34,876 bases of DNA from Streptomyces sp. NBRC 110611 (GCF_001590865.1 NZ_BBUY01000004.1:542435-577310); one strand, 5' to 3'; positions 1-9,363 are shown, counted from the first letter of the stretch. The notes: generated from the sequence alone by a model not told the origin. Program-made: numbers and translations.

Positions 1-332
1 TGAAACGGAAGGTACGGCGCCGCAGCCGACAACGTGGGAAGCCAGCCGCCGCCGGCCCGTTCGCCGGCGCGCCGGATGCGGGCCGTCAACACCGTCGTCC
101 ACGCCCTCTCCGCCCGCCACGGTGGGGTGCATCTGCACCTTGCAGAGGAACCCTGGGTCGCTGAACGCGGCCACCGGCTGCCGGCCCGCGGTTTCCCTAC
201 GGCGCTTGCCGGGGCCGGACTGTCCGTCGGGCCGTCGCCCGGGCTCGCCCTCGGCGGCCGGCCGCCGTCCCGTACCGGATCCATGCTGCCGAAAGACGCC
301 GCCGGGACGGAGGGCGCTGCGACAATGGCGGG
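1..332. other. Left-edge stretch with no confident gene
   Basis: I see no gene here that I can support. An open frame with a GTG at 34 runs to a stop at 334-336, overlapping the next start as ATGA, but its predicted peptide is rich in Pro, Arg and Gly, matches nothing I recognise, and part of it (around 125-170) lacks the strong third-position GC of the neighbours. It most likely serves as upstream region of the 5-oxoprolinase gene. A GACAAT hexamer (321-326) ends six bases before the ATG at 333 and could be a poor -10 for a leaderless transcript; I found no matching -35. Confidence 0.4.
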
Positions 333-3300
333 ATGACGACCGGACGCTGGGAGTTCTGGATCGACCGCGGTGGCACGTTCACGGATGTCGTCGGCAGGCG
401 GCCGGACGGACAGCTGGTCACCGGCAAGCTGCTCTCGCACCACCCCGAGCGCTACCGGGACGCCGCGGTGGCCGGTATCCGGATGATGCTGGGGCTCGGC
501 CCGGACGAGCCGGTTCCGGCCGAACGGGTCTCCGTCGTCAAGATGGGCACCACCGTCGCCACCAACGCCCTCCTGGAGCGTACGGGCGAACCGACCGTAC
601 TGCTGACCACCGAGGGTTTCCGGGACGCGCTGCGGATCGCCTATCAGAACCGGCCGCGGATCTTCGACCGGCGGATCGTGCTGCCGGAGGCGCTCTACGA
701 GCGGGTCATCGAGGTGCCGGAGCGGATCGGCGCGCACGGTGAACTGATCCGGCCGCTGGAGGCGGACCGGGTACACGAGGCGCTGCTGCGGGCCCGCGCG
801 GACGGGCTGCGCAGCGCCGCCGTCGTCCTGCTGCACGGCTACCGCCACCCCGACCACGAGCGGGCCGTCGCCGAGCTGGCCCGCCGCGCGGGCTTCCCGC
901 AGGTCAGCTGCTCGCACGAGGTCAGCCCGCTGATGAAGCTGGTACCGCGCGGCGACACCACCGTCGTCGACGCCTACCTCTCCCCGATCCTGGCCCGCTA
1001 CGTCGACGAGGTCGCCGCCCAACTCCCCGGCATCCGGCTGATGTTCATGCAGTCCAACGGCGGGCTGAGGGAGGCCGCGCGCTTCCGCGGCAAGGACGCC
1101 GTGCTGTCCGGGCCGGCCGGCGGCGTCGTCGGCATGGTCCGTACGGCCGCCGAGGCGGGCGACGGCCACGACCGGGTGATCGGCTTCGACATGGGCGGCA
1201 CCTCCACGGATGTGTCGCACTACGCCGGTGAGTTCGAGCGGGTCTTCGGCAGTGAGGTCGCGGGCGTACGGATGCGAGCCCCCATGATGAACATCCACAC
1301 CGTGGCGGCCGGCGGCGGCTCCGTCCTGCACTTCGACGGGCGCCGCTACCGGGTCGGCCCGGACTCCGCCGGGGCCGTCCCGGGACCGGCCTGCTACCGG
1401 CGCGGCGGCCCGCTCACCGTCACCGACGCGAATGTGATGCTCGGGCGGATCCAGCCCGGCCACTTCCCCGCCGTCTTCGGGCCGGACGGCGACCAGCCGC
1501 TGGACGACGGGACCGTCCGCACCCGCTTCACCGAACTGGCCGCCCGGATCGCCGCCGGGACCGGCGACGACCGCGGCCCGGAGGAGGTCGCGGCCGGCTT
1601 CCTGGACATCGCCGTGCTCAACATGGCCAACGCGGTCAAGAAGATCTCCGTCCAGCGCGGCCGCGACATCACCCGCTACGCCCTGACCTGCTTCGGCGGT
1701 GCCGGCGGCCAACACGCCTGCGCGGTCGCCGACGCACTGGGCATCACCACCGTCCTCGTCCCGCCGCTGGCCGGGGTGCTCTCCGCGTACGGCATCGGCG
1801 TCGCCGACGCCACCGCGATGCGCGAGCAGGCCGTCGAGGCGGAGTTCACCGACGCCGCGGCCATGGCACGCGTCCACGAGGTCTGTGCGGCGCTCGCCGG
1901 CCGGACCCGGGGTGAACTCCGCGACGACGGGGTGCCGGACGCGTCGATCACCACCCGGGCCCGGGTCCTGGTCCGCTACGCCGGGACCGACTCCACCATC
2001 GGCGTACCGCTCGCCGGCACCGACGCCATGGCCGCGGACTTCGTCCGGGCCCACCGCGAGCGCTACGCCTTCACCATGGACAAACCGCTGGTCGCCGAGG
2101 CGGTGTCGGTCGAGGCGCTCGGGGAGGCCGGCGGCGCCCGCGGATACGACGTACGGCAGGGCGGCAGGGAAGGGGAGCTGGGGCCCGCGGCCACCGTCCG
2201 GATGTACGCCGACGGACGCCGGCGGGACACCGGCCTCTTCCGGCGCGCCGACCTGCGCCCCGGCGACACCCTCACCGGTCCGGCGATCATCGCCGAGGAG
2301 AACGCGACCACGGTCCTCGACCCGGACTGGCAGGCGGTCGTGGGCGACCGCGGCCACCTCCTGCTGACCCGGACCCGCCCGCGCGGCGACCGGACCGCCG
2401 TGGGCACCGAAGCCGACCCCGTGATGCTGGAGGTCTTCAACAGCCTCTTCATGGCCATCGCCGAGCAGATGGGCGTCCGGCTGGAGAACACCGCACACTC
2501 CGTCAACATCAAGGAGCGGCTCGACTTCTCCTGTGCGCTCTTCGACGCCGACGGCAATCTGATCGCCAACGCGCCGCACATTCCGGTGCATCTGGGCTCG
2601 ATGGGGGAGTCGATCAAGGAAGTGCTCCGCCGGCGCGGCGACGACCTGCGGCCCGGCGATGTCTATGCGATCAACGATCCTTACCACGGCGGTACCCACC
2701 TCCCGGATGTCACGGTCGTCACCCCGGTCTTCGCGGCGACCTCTGATGGGGTAACGCACAGTGACGAGCTGTTGTTCCTGGTTGCTTCCCGCGGCCACCA
2801 CGCCGAGATCGGCGGCATCACCCCCGGTTCGATGCCCGCCTTCAGCCGCACCATCGAGGAAGAGGGCATCCTCTTCGACAACTGGCTGCTGGTGCGCGAC
2901 GGAAAGCTGCGCGAGCGCGAGACCCGCGCACTGCTCACCTCCGGCCCGTACCCCTCCCGCGCACCGGACGCCAACCTCGCCGATCTGCGCGCCCAGATCG
3001 CCGCCAACGAGAAGGGCATCCAGGAACTCCACTGGATGACCGAGGAGTTCGGTCTGGATGTCGTACGCGCCTACATGGGGCACGTCCAGGACAACGCCGA
3101 GGAATCGGTGCGGCGGATCATCGCCGGGCTGTCGGACGGGAGTTACCGCTACGAGACCGACGGCGGCGCGGAGATCCGCGTCGCGCTGACCGTCGACCGC
3201 GCCGCGCGCCGCGCCGTACTGGACTTCGCCGGCACCTCACCCCAGCAGCCGGGCAACGCGAACGCGCCGACCTCGGTGGTGATGGCGGCCGTCCTCTACG

Positions 3301-3968
3301 TCTTCCGCACCCTGGTCGCCGAGGACATCCCGCTCAACAGCGGCTGCCTCAAGCCCGTCGACGTACGCATCCCGGAGGGCTCGATGCTCGCCCCCGCCCA
3401 CCCCGCGGCCACCGTCGCCGGCAATGTGGAGACCTCCCAGGCGGTCACCGGCGCGCTCTACGCCGCGCTCGGTGTCCAGGCCGAGGGCTCGGGCACGATG
3501 AACAACCTCACCTTCGGCAACGACCGGGTGCAGTACTACGAGACCGTCGCCAGCGGCTCGGGCGCCGGCGACGGCTTCGACGGCGCGGACGCCGTACAGA
3601 CCCATATGACCAACTCCCGGCTGACCGACCCGGAAGTGCTGGAGTGGCGCTACCCCGTCCGGGTCGACAGCTTCGCCGTCCGCGCCGGGAGCGGGGGCGG
3701 CGGGCGCTGGCACGGCGGCTGCGGTGTCGAGCGCCGGCTGCGCTTCCTGGAGCCGGTGACCATCGCTCTGCTGACCAGCCATCGCAGGGTCCCGCCGTAC
3801 GGGATGGCGGGCGGTGAGCCGGGGGCGCTGGGCGCGAACGCCATCGTGCGGGCCGACGGAACGCGCGTGCGACTGCGCGGCTGTGACGCGGCGGAGGCCG
3901 GCGTGGACGACGTACTGGTCGTACGGACCCCGGGCGGTGGCGGGTACGGGGTGCCGGAGCGCGGCTGA
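333..3968 (+). CDS. oplAH: Fused HyuA-HyuB ATP-dependent 5-oxoprolinase/hydantoinase family protein
   Basis: A 1211-residue cytoplasmic enzyme with both halves of the hydantoinase/5-oxoprolinase family in one chain, as in eukaryotic OPLAH. The N-terminal HyuA half (about 1-690) starts with [17 protein letters not shown], then [25 protein letters not shown] and [12 protein letters not shown], which are ATP/substrate-fold signatures. The HyuB half (about 695-1211) carries [16 protein letters not shown] and [11 protein letters not shown]. Family members hydrolyse 5-oxo-L-proline (or hydantoins) with ATP, giving glutamate. Length fits a complete fusion. The ATG at 333 is chosen because the conserved N-terminus begins almost at once. 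The gene converges on pxpC with only 29 bases between the stops. The context (pxpABC, pcp) favours 5-oxoproline over hydantoin as substrate, but this is inference. Confidence 0.88.
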   Translation: MTTGRWEFWIDRGGTFTDVVGRRPDGQLVTGKLLSHHPERYRDAAVAGIRMMLGLGPDEPVPAERVSVVKMGTTVATNALLERTGEPTVLLTTEGFRDALRIAYQNRPRIFDRRIVLPEALYERVIEVPERIGAHGELIRPLEADRVHEALLRARADGLRSAAVVLLHGYRHPDHERAVAELARRAGFPQVSCSHEVSPLMKLVPRGDTTVVDAYLSPILARYVDEVAAQLPGIRLMFMQSNGGLREAARFRGKDAVLSGPAGGVVGMVRTAAEAGDGHDRVIGFDMGGTSTDVSHYAGEFERVFGSEVAGVRMRAPMMNIHTVAAGGGSVLHFDGRRYRVGPDSAGAVPGPACYRRGGPLTVTDANVMLGRIQPGHFPAVFGPDGDQPLDDGTVRTRFTELAARIAAGTGDDRGPEEVAAGFLDIAVLNMANAVKKISVQRGRDITRYALTCFGGAGGQHACAVADALGITTVLVPPLAGVLSAYGIGVADATAMREQAVEAEFTDAAAMARVHEVCAALAGRTRGELRDDGVPDASITTRARVLVRYAGTDSTIGVPLAGTDAMAADFVRAHRERYAFTMDKPLVAEAVSVEALGEAGGARGYDVRQGGREGELGPAATVRMYADGRRRDTGLFRRADLRPGDTLTGPAIIAEENATTVLDPDWQAVVGDRGHLLLTRTRPRGDRTAVGTEADPVMLEVFNSLFMAIAEQMGVRLENTAHSVNIKERLDFSCALFDADGNLIANAPHIPVHLGSMGESIKEVLRRRGDDLRPGDVYAINDPYHGGTHLPDVTVVTPVFAATSDGVTHSDELLFLVASRGHHAEIGGITPGSMPAFSRTIEEEGILFDNWLLVRDGKLRERETRALLTSGPYPSRAPDANLADLRAQIAANEKGIQELHWMTEEFGLDVVRAYMGHVQDNAEESVRRIIAGLSDGSYRYETDGGAEIRVALTVDRAARRAVLDFAGTSPQQPGNANAPTSVVMAAVLYVFRTLVAEDIPLNSGCLKPVDVRIPEGSMLAPAHPAATVAGNVETSQAVTGALYAALGVQAEGSGTMNNLTFGNDRVQYYETVASGSGAGDGFDGADAVQTHMTNSRLTDPEVLEWRYPVRVDSFAVRAGSGGGGRWHGGCGVERRLRFLEPVTIALLTSHRRVPPYGMAGGEPGALGANAIVRADGTRVRLRGCDAAEAGVDDVLVVRTPGGGGYGVPERG

Positions 3969-3997
3969 ACGGCAGCCGGGTGAGCTGGTTCCGTGCC

Positions 3998-4861
3998 CTA
4001 TCGCATACGGAGGAACCGGACGGGTGTCCCCGGCGCCGCCTGTGCCGCCCGGGCCAGGTGCCGCTCGGGGACCACGCCGACGACCGGGTAGCCGCCCGTC
4101 GTGGGGTGGTCGTGCAGGAACAGCACCGGCAGGCCGTCGGGCGGGACCTGGAGGGCGCCCAACGGCATGCCCTCGCTGGGGAGTTCACCGTGCCGGGCGC
4201 GTTCCAGTGCGGGGCCCGCCGTCCGCAGCCCGATGCGGTTGCTGGCCGGGGAGACCCGGAACCGGCCGGTGGCCAGGGTGCGCAGTCCGGCGTCGGTGAA
4301 CCAGTCGTCGCGGGGGCCGGGGAGGAACGGCAGGAGCAGTTCGGCCACCGGGCCGGGGTGCGGGACGGCGTCCGCGCCGGCCGACGGGGCGTACGGGGCG
4401 CCCAGCGGGAGGACCGCGCCGTCGGTGAGCGGCTCGGGGCCCAGGCCGGAGAGCAGATCGGTGGCGCGGCTGCCGAGTACCTCCGCGGCGTCGATACCGC
4501 CCGCGAAGGCGAGGTGGCAGCGCACCCCGTGGGTGGCCGGGCCGGCGTCCAGGACGGCGCCCGCCGGGACGCGGACCGGGGCGCCCCAGGGGGCGGGACG
4601 GCCGTCGACGGTCACCGGGCAGGGGGCGCCGGTGACGGCCACGGTGGTCGCCGTGCGGACCCGTACGGCGCAGCCGGTGAGCGTCGTCTCCAGGGTGGCG
4701 GCCGACTCGGGGTTGCCGACCAGGCGGTTGGCGAGGCGGTGCGCCGGCTCGTCCAGGGCGCCGGCGCGCGGTACGCCGAGGTGGGCATGGCCGGGCCGGC
4801 CGAGATCCTGCACCGTGGTGAGCGCCCCGGCCCGGACGACCGAGAGGGCGCGGTCGTTCAT
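3998..4861 (-). CDS. pxpC: 5-oxoprolinase subunit PxpC (KipA/biotin-dependent carboxyltransferase-like)
   Basis: A 287-residue protein of the KipA/PxpC family (allophanate-hydrolase subunit 2-like). Together with PxpB and PxpA it forms the prokaryotic ATP-dependent 5-oxoprolinase that opens 5-oxoproline to glutamate. Recognisable stretches are LTTVQDLGRPGHAHLGVPRA near the N-terminus, then DEPAHRLANRLVGNP, SNRIGLRTAGPAL and the C-terminal FLHDHPTTGGYPVVGVV, all typical of the family. The ATG at 4861 overlaps the pxpB stop as ATGA, which argues for translational coupling and for this start over the longer open frame upstream. It is the last gene of the leftward pxpA-pxpB-pxpC operon. Confidence 0.92.
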   Translation of the reverse strand: MNDRALSVVRAGALTTVQDLGRPGHAHLGVPRAGALDEPAHRLANRLVGNPESAATLETTLTGCAVRVRTATTVAVTGAPCPVTVDGRPAPWGAPVRVPAGAVLDAGPATHGVRCHLAFAGGIDAAEVLGSRATDLLSGLGPEPLTDGAVLPLGAPYAPSAGADAVPHPGPVAELLLPFLPGPRDDWFTDAGLRTLATGRFRVSPASNRIGLRTAGPALERARHGELPSEGMPLGALQVPPDGLPVLFLHDHPTTGGYPVVGVVPERHLARAAQAAPGTPVRFLRMR

Positions 4862-5508
4862 CGGGCGGTCTCCAGGGGCACGAAACGGACGCGGGTACCG
4901 GGGGTGAGCAGCGCCGCCGGTTCCCGGCACGGGTCCCACAGCACGGTGCCGGTGGTGCCGATCAGCTGCCAGCCGCCGGGGGAGGAGCGCGGGTAGACGC
5001 CGGTGTACGGGCCGGCCAGCGCGACAGACCCGACCGGGACCCGGGTACGGGGGGTGGCCCGGCGCGGTACGTGCAGGGGCTCGGGCAGACCGGTCAGATA
5101 GCCGAACCCGGGGGCGAAGCCGCAGAAGGCGACGTGGAATTCGGTGCCGGAGTGCAGTCGGACCACGTCATCGGTGGTGGTGTCCCACAGGGCGGCCACG
5201 GCGTCGAGGTCGGGGCCGTCGTAGCGGACCGGGATCTCGACGGTGGGCCGGTCGCCGGCGGCGTGTGGCGGAATGTCCCAGGAGGCCAGCTCGGCGCGGA
5301 GCCCCCGCGGGTCGGCGAGGCCGTCGAGGAAGACCGTGCGGGCGGCCGGCACGATCTCTCCGCCGGACGCCGTCCGGGACCCGCCCCCGGCCCACCGCAG
5401 GGTGCCGCCGGCGTCCCGGCGCAGCAGTTCGGCGTGGAGCGCCGCGGCCTTCTCGGCGCTGTCCAGCTCGATCAGCAGGCCGTGTTCACCGACCGGCAGC
5501 GGTCTCAT
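4858..5508 (-). CDS. pxpB: 5-oxoprolinase subunit PxpB (KipI/allophanate hydrolase subunit 1-like)
   Basis: A 216-residue KipI/PxpB family protein, partner of PxpC in the 5-oxoprolinase complex. It starts MRPLPVGEHGLLIELDSAEK, and its C-terminal half has the family signature FCGFAPGFGYLTGLP followed by PRRATPRTRVPVGSVALAG and YPRSSPGGWQLIGTT. Length is normal for the family (about 210-240 residues). The ATG at 5508 overlaps the pxpA stop as ATGA, and its own stop overlaps the pxpC start in the same way, so the three genes are tightly coupled. The longer upstream open frame is only the shadow of pxpA. Confidence 0.92.
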   Translation of the reverse strand: MRPLPVGEHGLLIELDSAEKAAALHAELLRRDAGGTLRWAGGGSRTASGGEIVPAARTVFLDGLADPRGLRAELASWDIPPHAAGDRPTVEIPVRYDGPDLDAVAALWDTTTDDVVRLHSGTEFHVAFCGFAPGFGYLTGLPEPLHVPRRATPRTRVPVGSVALAGPYTGVYPRSSPGGWQLIGTTGTVLWDPCREPAALLTPGTRVRFVPLETAR

Positions 5509-6386
5509 ACGAAACTCCGTACGCGGACACCGGCGGCGGTCAGTTCGGACCGGACGCGCCGGGCGAGGTCCGCGGCACCCGGCGTGTCGCCGTGCAGGCA
5601 GAGGGAGCGGGCGGTGACCGCGACCGGGCCGCCGTCGCGCGAGGCGACGGTCCGGTCGCGGGCGATGCCGACGGAGCGCTTGACGACCTCGTCCGGGTCG
5701 TGGATCACCGCACCGGGCTCGCGGCGCGCTACCAGGGTGCCCTCGGGCGTGTAGGCGCGGTCGGCGAATGCCTCGCCGACGACGGGCAGTTGGGCGTGCC
5801 CGGCGGCGTGGTGCAGCCGGGAACCGGGCAGGCCGAGGACCGGGAGCCCGCCGCCCGGCAGTCCGCTCCCCGCGGTGCGGATGCCCTCGATGACGGCACC
5901 GGCCTGTTCCTCGTCGTGGACACAGCGGTTGTAGAGCGCGCCGTGCGGTTTGACGTAGCCGACACGGCTGCCGGCGGCGCGTGCGAAGACCTCCAGCGCA
6001 CCGATCTGGTAGGCGATCTCGTCGGCCAGTTCGTCCGGCGGTACGTCCATCGCGCGGCGCCCGAAGCCGGCCAGGTCGCGGTAGGAGACCTGGGCGCCGA
6101 TCACCACCCCGCGCTCGACGGCCAGTTCGCACACCCGGCGCATGGTGGCCGGGTCGCCGGCGTGGAAGCCGCAGGCGACGTTGGCGCTGGTGACGATGGA
6201 CAGCAGGGCCTCGTCGTCGGTGAGCCGCCAGCGGCCGAAGCCCTCGCCGAGGTCGGCGTTGAGGTCGATGACGGGGGTGTGGGCGGGGCCGGTGACGGAG
6301 CCGGTGACGGAGTCGGCGACAGGGGTGACGGTGGGGGTGACGGCGGGAGGATCGGTGAGGTCGTCGGGGGCCGCCACGTCGGTCAT
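5505..6386 (-). CDS. pxpA: 5-oxoprolinase subunit PxpA (LamB/YcsF family)
   Basis: The LamB/YcsF-family subunit of the PxpABC 5-oxoprolinase, first gene of the leftward operon; 293 residues from the chosen ATG. Family motifs are IDLNADLGEGFGRW, TSANVACGFHAGDP, VGYVKPHGALYN and CLHGDTPGA. Typical PxpA proteins begin nearly at IDLNADLGEG, so the first 37 or so residues here are an extra, Thr/Val/Pro-rich tail encoded by a GTGACGG-like repetitive stretch (about 6293-6345). The ATG at 6386 was taken because starts further up run into the operator at 6497-6515. A start inside the tail is possible; no ATG or GTG lies directly at the IDLNAD block. Confidence 0.9.
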   Translation of the reverse strand: MTDVAAPDDLTDPPAVTPTVTPVADSVTGSVTGPAHTPVIDLNADLGEGFGRWRLTDDEALLSIVTSANVACGFHAGDPATMRRVCELAVERGVVIGAQVSYRDLAGFGRRAMDVPPDELADEIAYQIGALEVFARAAGSRVGYVKPHGALYNRCVHDEEQAGAVIEGIRTAGSGLPGGGLPVLGLPGSRLHHAAGHAQLPVVGEAFADRAYTPEGTLVARREPGAVIHDPDEVVKRSVGIARDRTVASRDGGPVAVTARSLCLHGDTPGAADLARRVRSELTAAGVRVRSFV

Positions 6387-6485
6387 GTCCGTCAGGTCCG
6401 TCCGTTCCAGAGACGCTCGGTCCGGCCGGCCCGTATCCGTAGTAGCTCTCCTCCGAGGGCACTCGGGCCGACCGGTGTTCCGGAC

Positions 6486-6515
6486 AACGTAGAGGATTGT
6501 TGAACGATCCGACAA
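6486..6515 (-). promoter_or_regulatory. Predicted pxpABC promoter with overlapping GntR-type operator
   Basis: Reading leftward, TTGTCG (6515-6510) and TACGTT (6491-6486) are 18 bases apart, an acceptable vegetative promoter. The 19 bases 6497-6515 read TTGTCGGATCGTTCAACAA on the minus strand, with TTGT...ACAA-type ends usual for GntR/FadR-class operators. The same sequence with one change lies at 7487-7505 in front of the DUF969-DUF979-pcp operon. It is about 110 bases upstream of pxpA and 100 bases upstream of the divergent gntR gene, so it could control both. Confidence 0.72.
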
Positions 6516-6614
6516 GAGGTGTGAGGGGATCCGGTCCGGGGCCGTTGTGTTGTCCCCTCAGCTGGTATTGACTTTCGCCGGACGGGCCCAGGCGGGAGCG
6601 CTGAACGGAGCGGT

Positions 6615-7358
6615 ATGGCCGGCGGAGTGGCGAACAACGATCAGCGGCGGCTCGCCGAGGTCTCGGAGCTGGCGCGGGACCGCGCGCTGCTGGGCCGCTC
6701 CAGTACCGCCGAGCGGGTCGCCGACATCCTGCGCGACCGGATCACCGAGGGCTACTTCCCGCCCGGCACCCGGCTCTCCGAGGAGAGCATCGGTGGCGCG
6801 CTGGGCGTCTCGCGCAACACCCTGCGGGAGGCGTTCCGGCTGCTCACGCACGAGCGGCTGCTGGTGCACCAGCTCAACCGCGGAGTGTTCGTGGGGGTGG
6901 TGACGATCGAGGACCTGGACGACATCTACCGGGTACGTACGCTCGTGGAGTGCGCGGCCGTACGGGGACTGGGCCAGGGGCCGTACGACGTCCGGGTGCG
7001 CGAGGCCATCGCGGCGATCGAGGCCGCGGTGCGGGCCGGTGAGGCCGCCTCGGAGGCGCGGGAGTGGCAGGACCTGTCGACCGCCAACATCCGCTTCCAC
7101 CAGGCGATCGTGGCGCTGGCGGACAGCCCCCGCACGGATGAGCTGATGCGCGGCGTGCTGGCCGAGCTCCGGCTGGTCTTCCACGTCATGGCCGATCCGC
7201 GGCGCTTCCACGCGCCCTATCTCACCCGCAACCGGCAGATCCTGGAGGCGCTGCACGCGGGCGACGCCGCCGAGGCGGAGCGGCTGCTGCGGTCCTATCT
7301 GGAGGACTCACGCGTCCAGTTGTCCGCGGCGTACGCCCGGCGTATCGCGGGGGAGTGA
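6615..7358 (+). CDS. GntR-family (FCD domain) transcriptional regulator
   Basis: A 247-residue regulator, probably the local controller of the 5-oxoproline genes. The winged-helix part lies at about 30-95 (ERVADILRDRITEGYFPPGT, then LGVSRNTLREAFRLLTHERL), followed by an all-helical FCD-type effector domain (about 100-230: LVECAAVRGL, NIRFHQAIVALADSP, NRQILEALHAGDAAEAERLL). The family binds palindromic operators and releases them on binding small carboxylates. The usual His in the last FCD metal-site region appears replaced (NRQILEAL), so metal binding may differ. GGAG (6607-6610) precedes the ATG. It lies between the two operons that carry near-identical candidate operators, so the ligand may be 5-oxoproline or glutamate (inference). 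Confidence 0.88.
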   Translation: MAGGVANNDQRRLAEVSELARDRALLGRSSTAERVADILRDRITEGYFPPGTRLSEESIGGALGVSRNTLREAFRLLTHERLLVHQLNRGVFVGVVTIEDLDDIYRVRTLVECAAVRGLGQGPYDVRVREAIAAIEAAVRAGEAASEAREWQDLSTANIRFHQAIVALADSPRTDELMRGVLAELRLVFHVMADPRRFHAPYLTRNRQILEALHAGDAAEAERLLRSYLEDSRVQLSAAYARRIAGE

Positions 7359-7440
7359 GCGGGGTCCGGCGGCCCGTGCCCCGGGGTTCCGCGCGGTTCC
7401 GCGGTGCGCGCCCCGCGAAGTTCCGTGGTTCCCGTGGGCA

Positions 7441-7502
7441 GACCTCTTCGCGGAGCAGATCTCTTCTTCGGATCCATGCAGACCTCTTGTCGGATCGTTG
7501 AA
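7441..7502 (+). repeat. Three degenerate direct repeats upstream of the DUF969 operon
   Basis: Three related units follow each other: GACCTCTTCGCGGA (7441), GATCTCTTCTTCGGAT (7459) and GACCTCTTGTCGGAT (7481). The last one is the left part of the candidate GntR operator. They may be auxiliary half-sites or remnants of duplication of the operator flank. The pxp-side operator shares the ACCTCTTGTCGGATCGTT flank but not the extra copies. Confidence 0.5.
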
Positions 7503-7516
7503 CAATCGCCTAGCCT
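7487..7516 (+). promoter_or_regulatory. Predicted DUF969-DUF979-pcp promoter with overlapping GntR-type operator
   Basis: TTGTCG (7487-7492) and TAGCCT (7511-7516) are 18 bases apart. The operator candidate TTGTCGGATCGTTGAACAA fills 7487-7505, covering the -35 and much of the spacer, so binding should block RNA polymerase. It is identical at 18 of 19 positions, and in the same orientation relative to the gene, to the site in front of pxpA. The predicted transcript has a leader of about 130 bases that is strongly C-rich and whose role I cannot tell. Confidence 0.72.
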
Positions 7517-7651
7517 CCGCTGCAACCCCCGGTGCACTCCCCGACGCAACTCCCGCCGGAATTTCTCCCGCTGAAATCTCCGCACCCCTCCCGGACTCTC
7601 TGCACCCCCTCTCCCCGGCCCTCCGGGGTCCCGTACGCGGAAGGCGGATCC

Positions 7652-8362
7652 ATGATCGTGCTCCTCGGCGTGCTCGTGGTCGTGATCGGCTTCGCCACGA
7701 AGCGCAATCCCCTGCTGGTCGTGGGGGTGGCGGGCATCGCCACCGGCTTCCTGGGCGGACTGTCGCCCGGCGAGGTGCTCGCGGCCTTCGGGGAAGGCTT
7801 CGCCGGCAGCCGGGCGGTGACGATCTTCGCCATCACCCTCCCGGTCATCGGCCTCCTGGAGCGCTACGGCCTCCAGGAGCAGGCCCGCACCCTCATTGCC
7901 CGGTTCGCCCGGCTCACCACCGGACGCTTCCTCGCGCTCTACCTGGGCCTGCGGCAGATCGGTGCCGCCGTCGGGCTGACCAACGTCTTCGGGCACGCCC
8001 AGACCGTCCGTCCGCTCGCCGTCCCGATGGCCGAGGGCGCGGCCGAGCGCACATACGGCCGGCTCCCCGGCCGGACACGGGAGAAGATCCGGTCCTTCGC
8101 CGCCAGCGCGGACAACGTGGGCCTGTTCTTCGGGGAGGACGTCTTCCTCGCCGTCGGCTCGATCCTGCTGATCACCGGCTTCGTCAACACCACCTACGGC
8201 ACCCACCTCGAACCGCTGCACCTCGCGCTGTGGGCGATCCCCACCGCCGTCTGCGCCTTCCTGGTCCACGGCTGGCGGCTGCTGCGCCTGGACCGCGGAC
8301 TGGAGCGCGAACTGCTCACCGCCAACGTGCGGTCCGACGCCGCCACGGAGGCCGCACAGTGA
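7652..8362 (+). CDS. DUF969 family membrane protein
   Basis: A 236-residue integral membrane protein starting MIVLLGVLVVVIGFATKRN with several hydrophobic segments (about 1-20, 25-45, 55-75, 155-200). It matches the DUF969 family as I know it, which almost always stands directly before DUF979. The pair has transporter-like features and often neighbours pcp or 5-oxoprolinase genes. The ATG at 7652 follows a GGAAGG-type ribosome site (around 7640) and gives the family's usual N-terminus. Its stop overlaps the next GTG start (GTGA). A role in moving 5-oxoproline or pyroglutamyl compounds is inferred only from the neighbours. Confidence 0.85.
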   Translation: MIVLLGVLVVVIGFATKRNPLLVVGVAGIATGFLGGLSPGEVLAAFGEGFAGSRAVTIFAITLPVIGLLERYGLQEQARTLIARFARLTTGRFLALYLGLRQIGAAVGLTNVFGHAQTVRPLAVPMAEGAAERTYGRLPGRTREKIRSFAASADNVGLFFGEDVFLAVGSILLITGFVNTTYGTHLEPLHLALWAIPTAVCAFLVHGWRLLRLDRGLERELLTANVRSDAATEAAQ

Positions 8363-9327
8363 TCAAGGCAGAGTGGTTCTACTGGCTGGTCGGCCTGAGC
8401 TTCCTGGTGATGGCTTCCCAGATGGTCACCGACCGCAGCAATCCCAAGCGCTACGGCACCGCCGCCTTCTGGGGCCTGACCGGCGCCGGCTTCATCTACA
8501 GCAGCTGGGTCGTCACCAAGCAGGCACCGGCCGAACCGCTGGGCGTCGCCGTGCTCGTCATGGCCTGCCTGGCCGGCTTCGGCTTCACCGGGCGCGGCAC
8601 CCCGCGCACCACCACCCCCGAGGAGCGCACCGCGAGCGCCGCCCGGCTCGGCAACCGGCTGTTCGTCCCCGCGCTCACCATCCCGGTCGTCGCCATGGCC
8701 TGTGCCATCGGCGTCAAGCACCTCTCCATCGGGGGCCGGCCGGTCCTTCAGGAGGGCAGCGAGACCATCCTCGGTCTCGGGATCGGCGCCGTGACCGCCC
8801 TCGTCGTCGGCATGATCATGCTGCGCGAGAAGCGGGTCTCGGTCCCCGTGCAGTCCGGCCGTTCCCTGCTGGAGGCGATGGGCTGGGCGATGCTGCTGCC
8901 GCAGATGCTGGCCACCCTGGGCGCCATCTTCCAGGTCTCCGGCGTCGGCGGTCAGGTCGGCAAGCTCGCCGCCTCGGTCCTGCCCGAGGACTCGCTGTAC
9001 GTCGCGGTCGTCGTCTACTGCGTGGGCATGTTCGCCTTCACCCTCGTCATGGGCAACGCCTTCGCGGCCTTCCCCGTGATGACCGCCGCCGTCGGCTGGC
9101 CCGTCCTCATCGGGCACTTCCACGGCAACCCCGCCGCCGTCCTGGCCATCGGCATGCTCGCCGGATTCTGCGGCACCCTGATCACCCCCATGGCCGCGAA
9201 CTACAACATCGTCCCGGCCGCCCTACTGGAGCTGAGGGACCAGTACGGGCCCATCCGGGCACAGCTGCCCACGGCAGGGGTGCTGCTCGGCTGCAACATC
9301 GTGATCATGGCGCTGTTCGCCTTCTGA
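8359..9327 (+). CDS. DUF979 family membrane protein
   Basis: A 322-residue polytopic membrane protein of the DUF979 family, second part of the DUF969-DUF979 pair. The start is GTG at 8359, overlapping the DUF969 stop; the protein then reads IKAEWFYWLVGLSFLVMASQ. It has about eight to ten hydrophobic stretches; GNAFAAFPVMTAAVGWPVLI and AGFCGTLITPMAANYN near the C-terminus look like the re-entrant or substrate-path segments of ion-coupled carriers. Translation is presumably coupled to DUF969, and the two probably form one complex. pcp follows after 36 bases in the same operon. The substrate is unproven. Confidence 0.85.
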   Translation: MIKAEWFYWLVGLSFLVMASQMVTDRSNPKRYGTAAFWGLTGAGFIYSSWVVTKQAPAEPLGVAVLVMACLAGFGFTGRGTPRTTTPEERTASAARLGNRLFVPALTIPVVAMACAIGVKHLSIGGRPVLQEGSETILGLGIGAVTALVVGMIMLREKRVSVPVQSGRSLLEAMGWAMLLPQMLATLGAIFQVSGVGGQVGKLAASVLPEDSLYVAVVVYCVGMFAFTLVMGNAFAAFPVMTAAVGWPVLIGHFHGNPAAVLAIGMLAGFCGTLITPMAANYNIVPAALLELRDQYGPIRAQLPTAGVLLGCNIVIMALFAF

Positions 9328-9363
9328 CCGGGCGCCGTTCGCCTTCCGACCGGAGGAATCCTC

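Noticed and set aside
34..336. A 100-residue open frame ending as ATGA on the 5-oxoprolinase start
   Set aside because: Low-complexity composition, no recognisable motif, weaker codon bias in part and a stop just upstream; the overlap may be chance.
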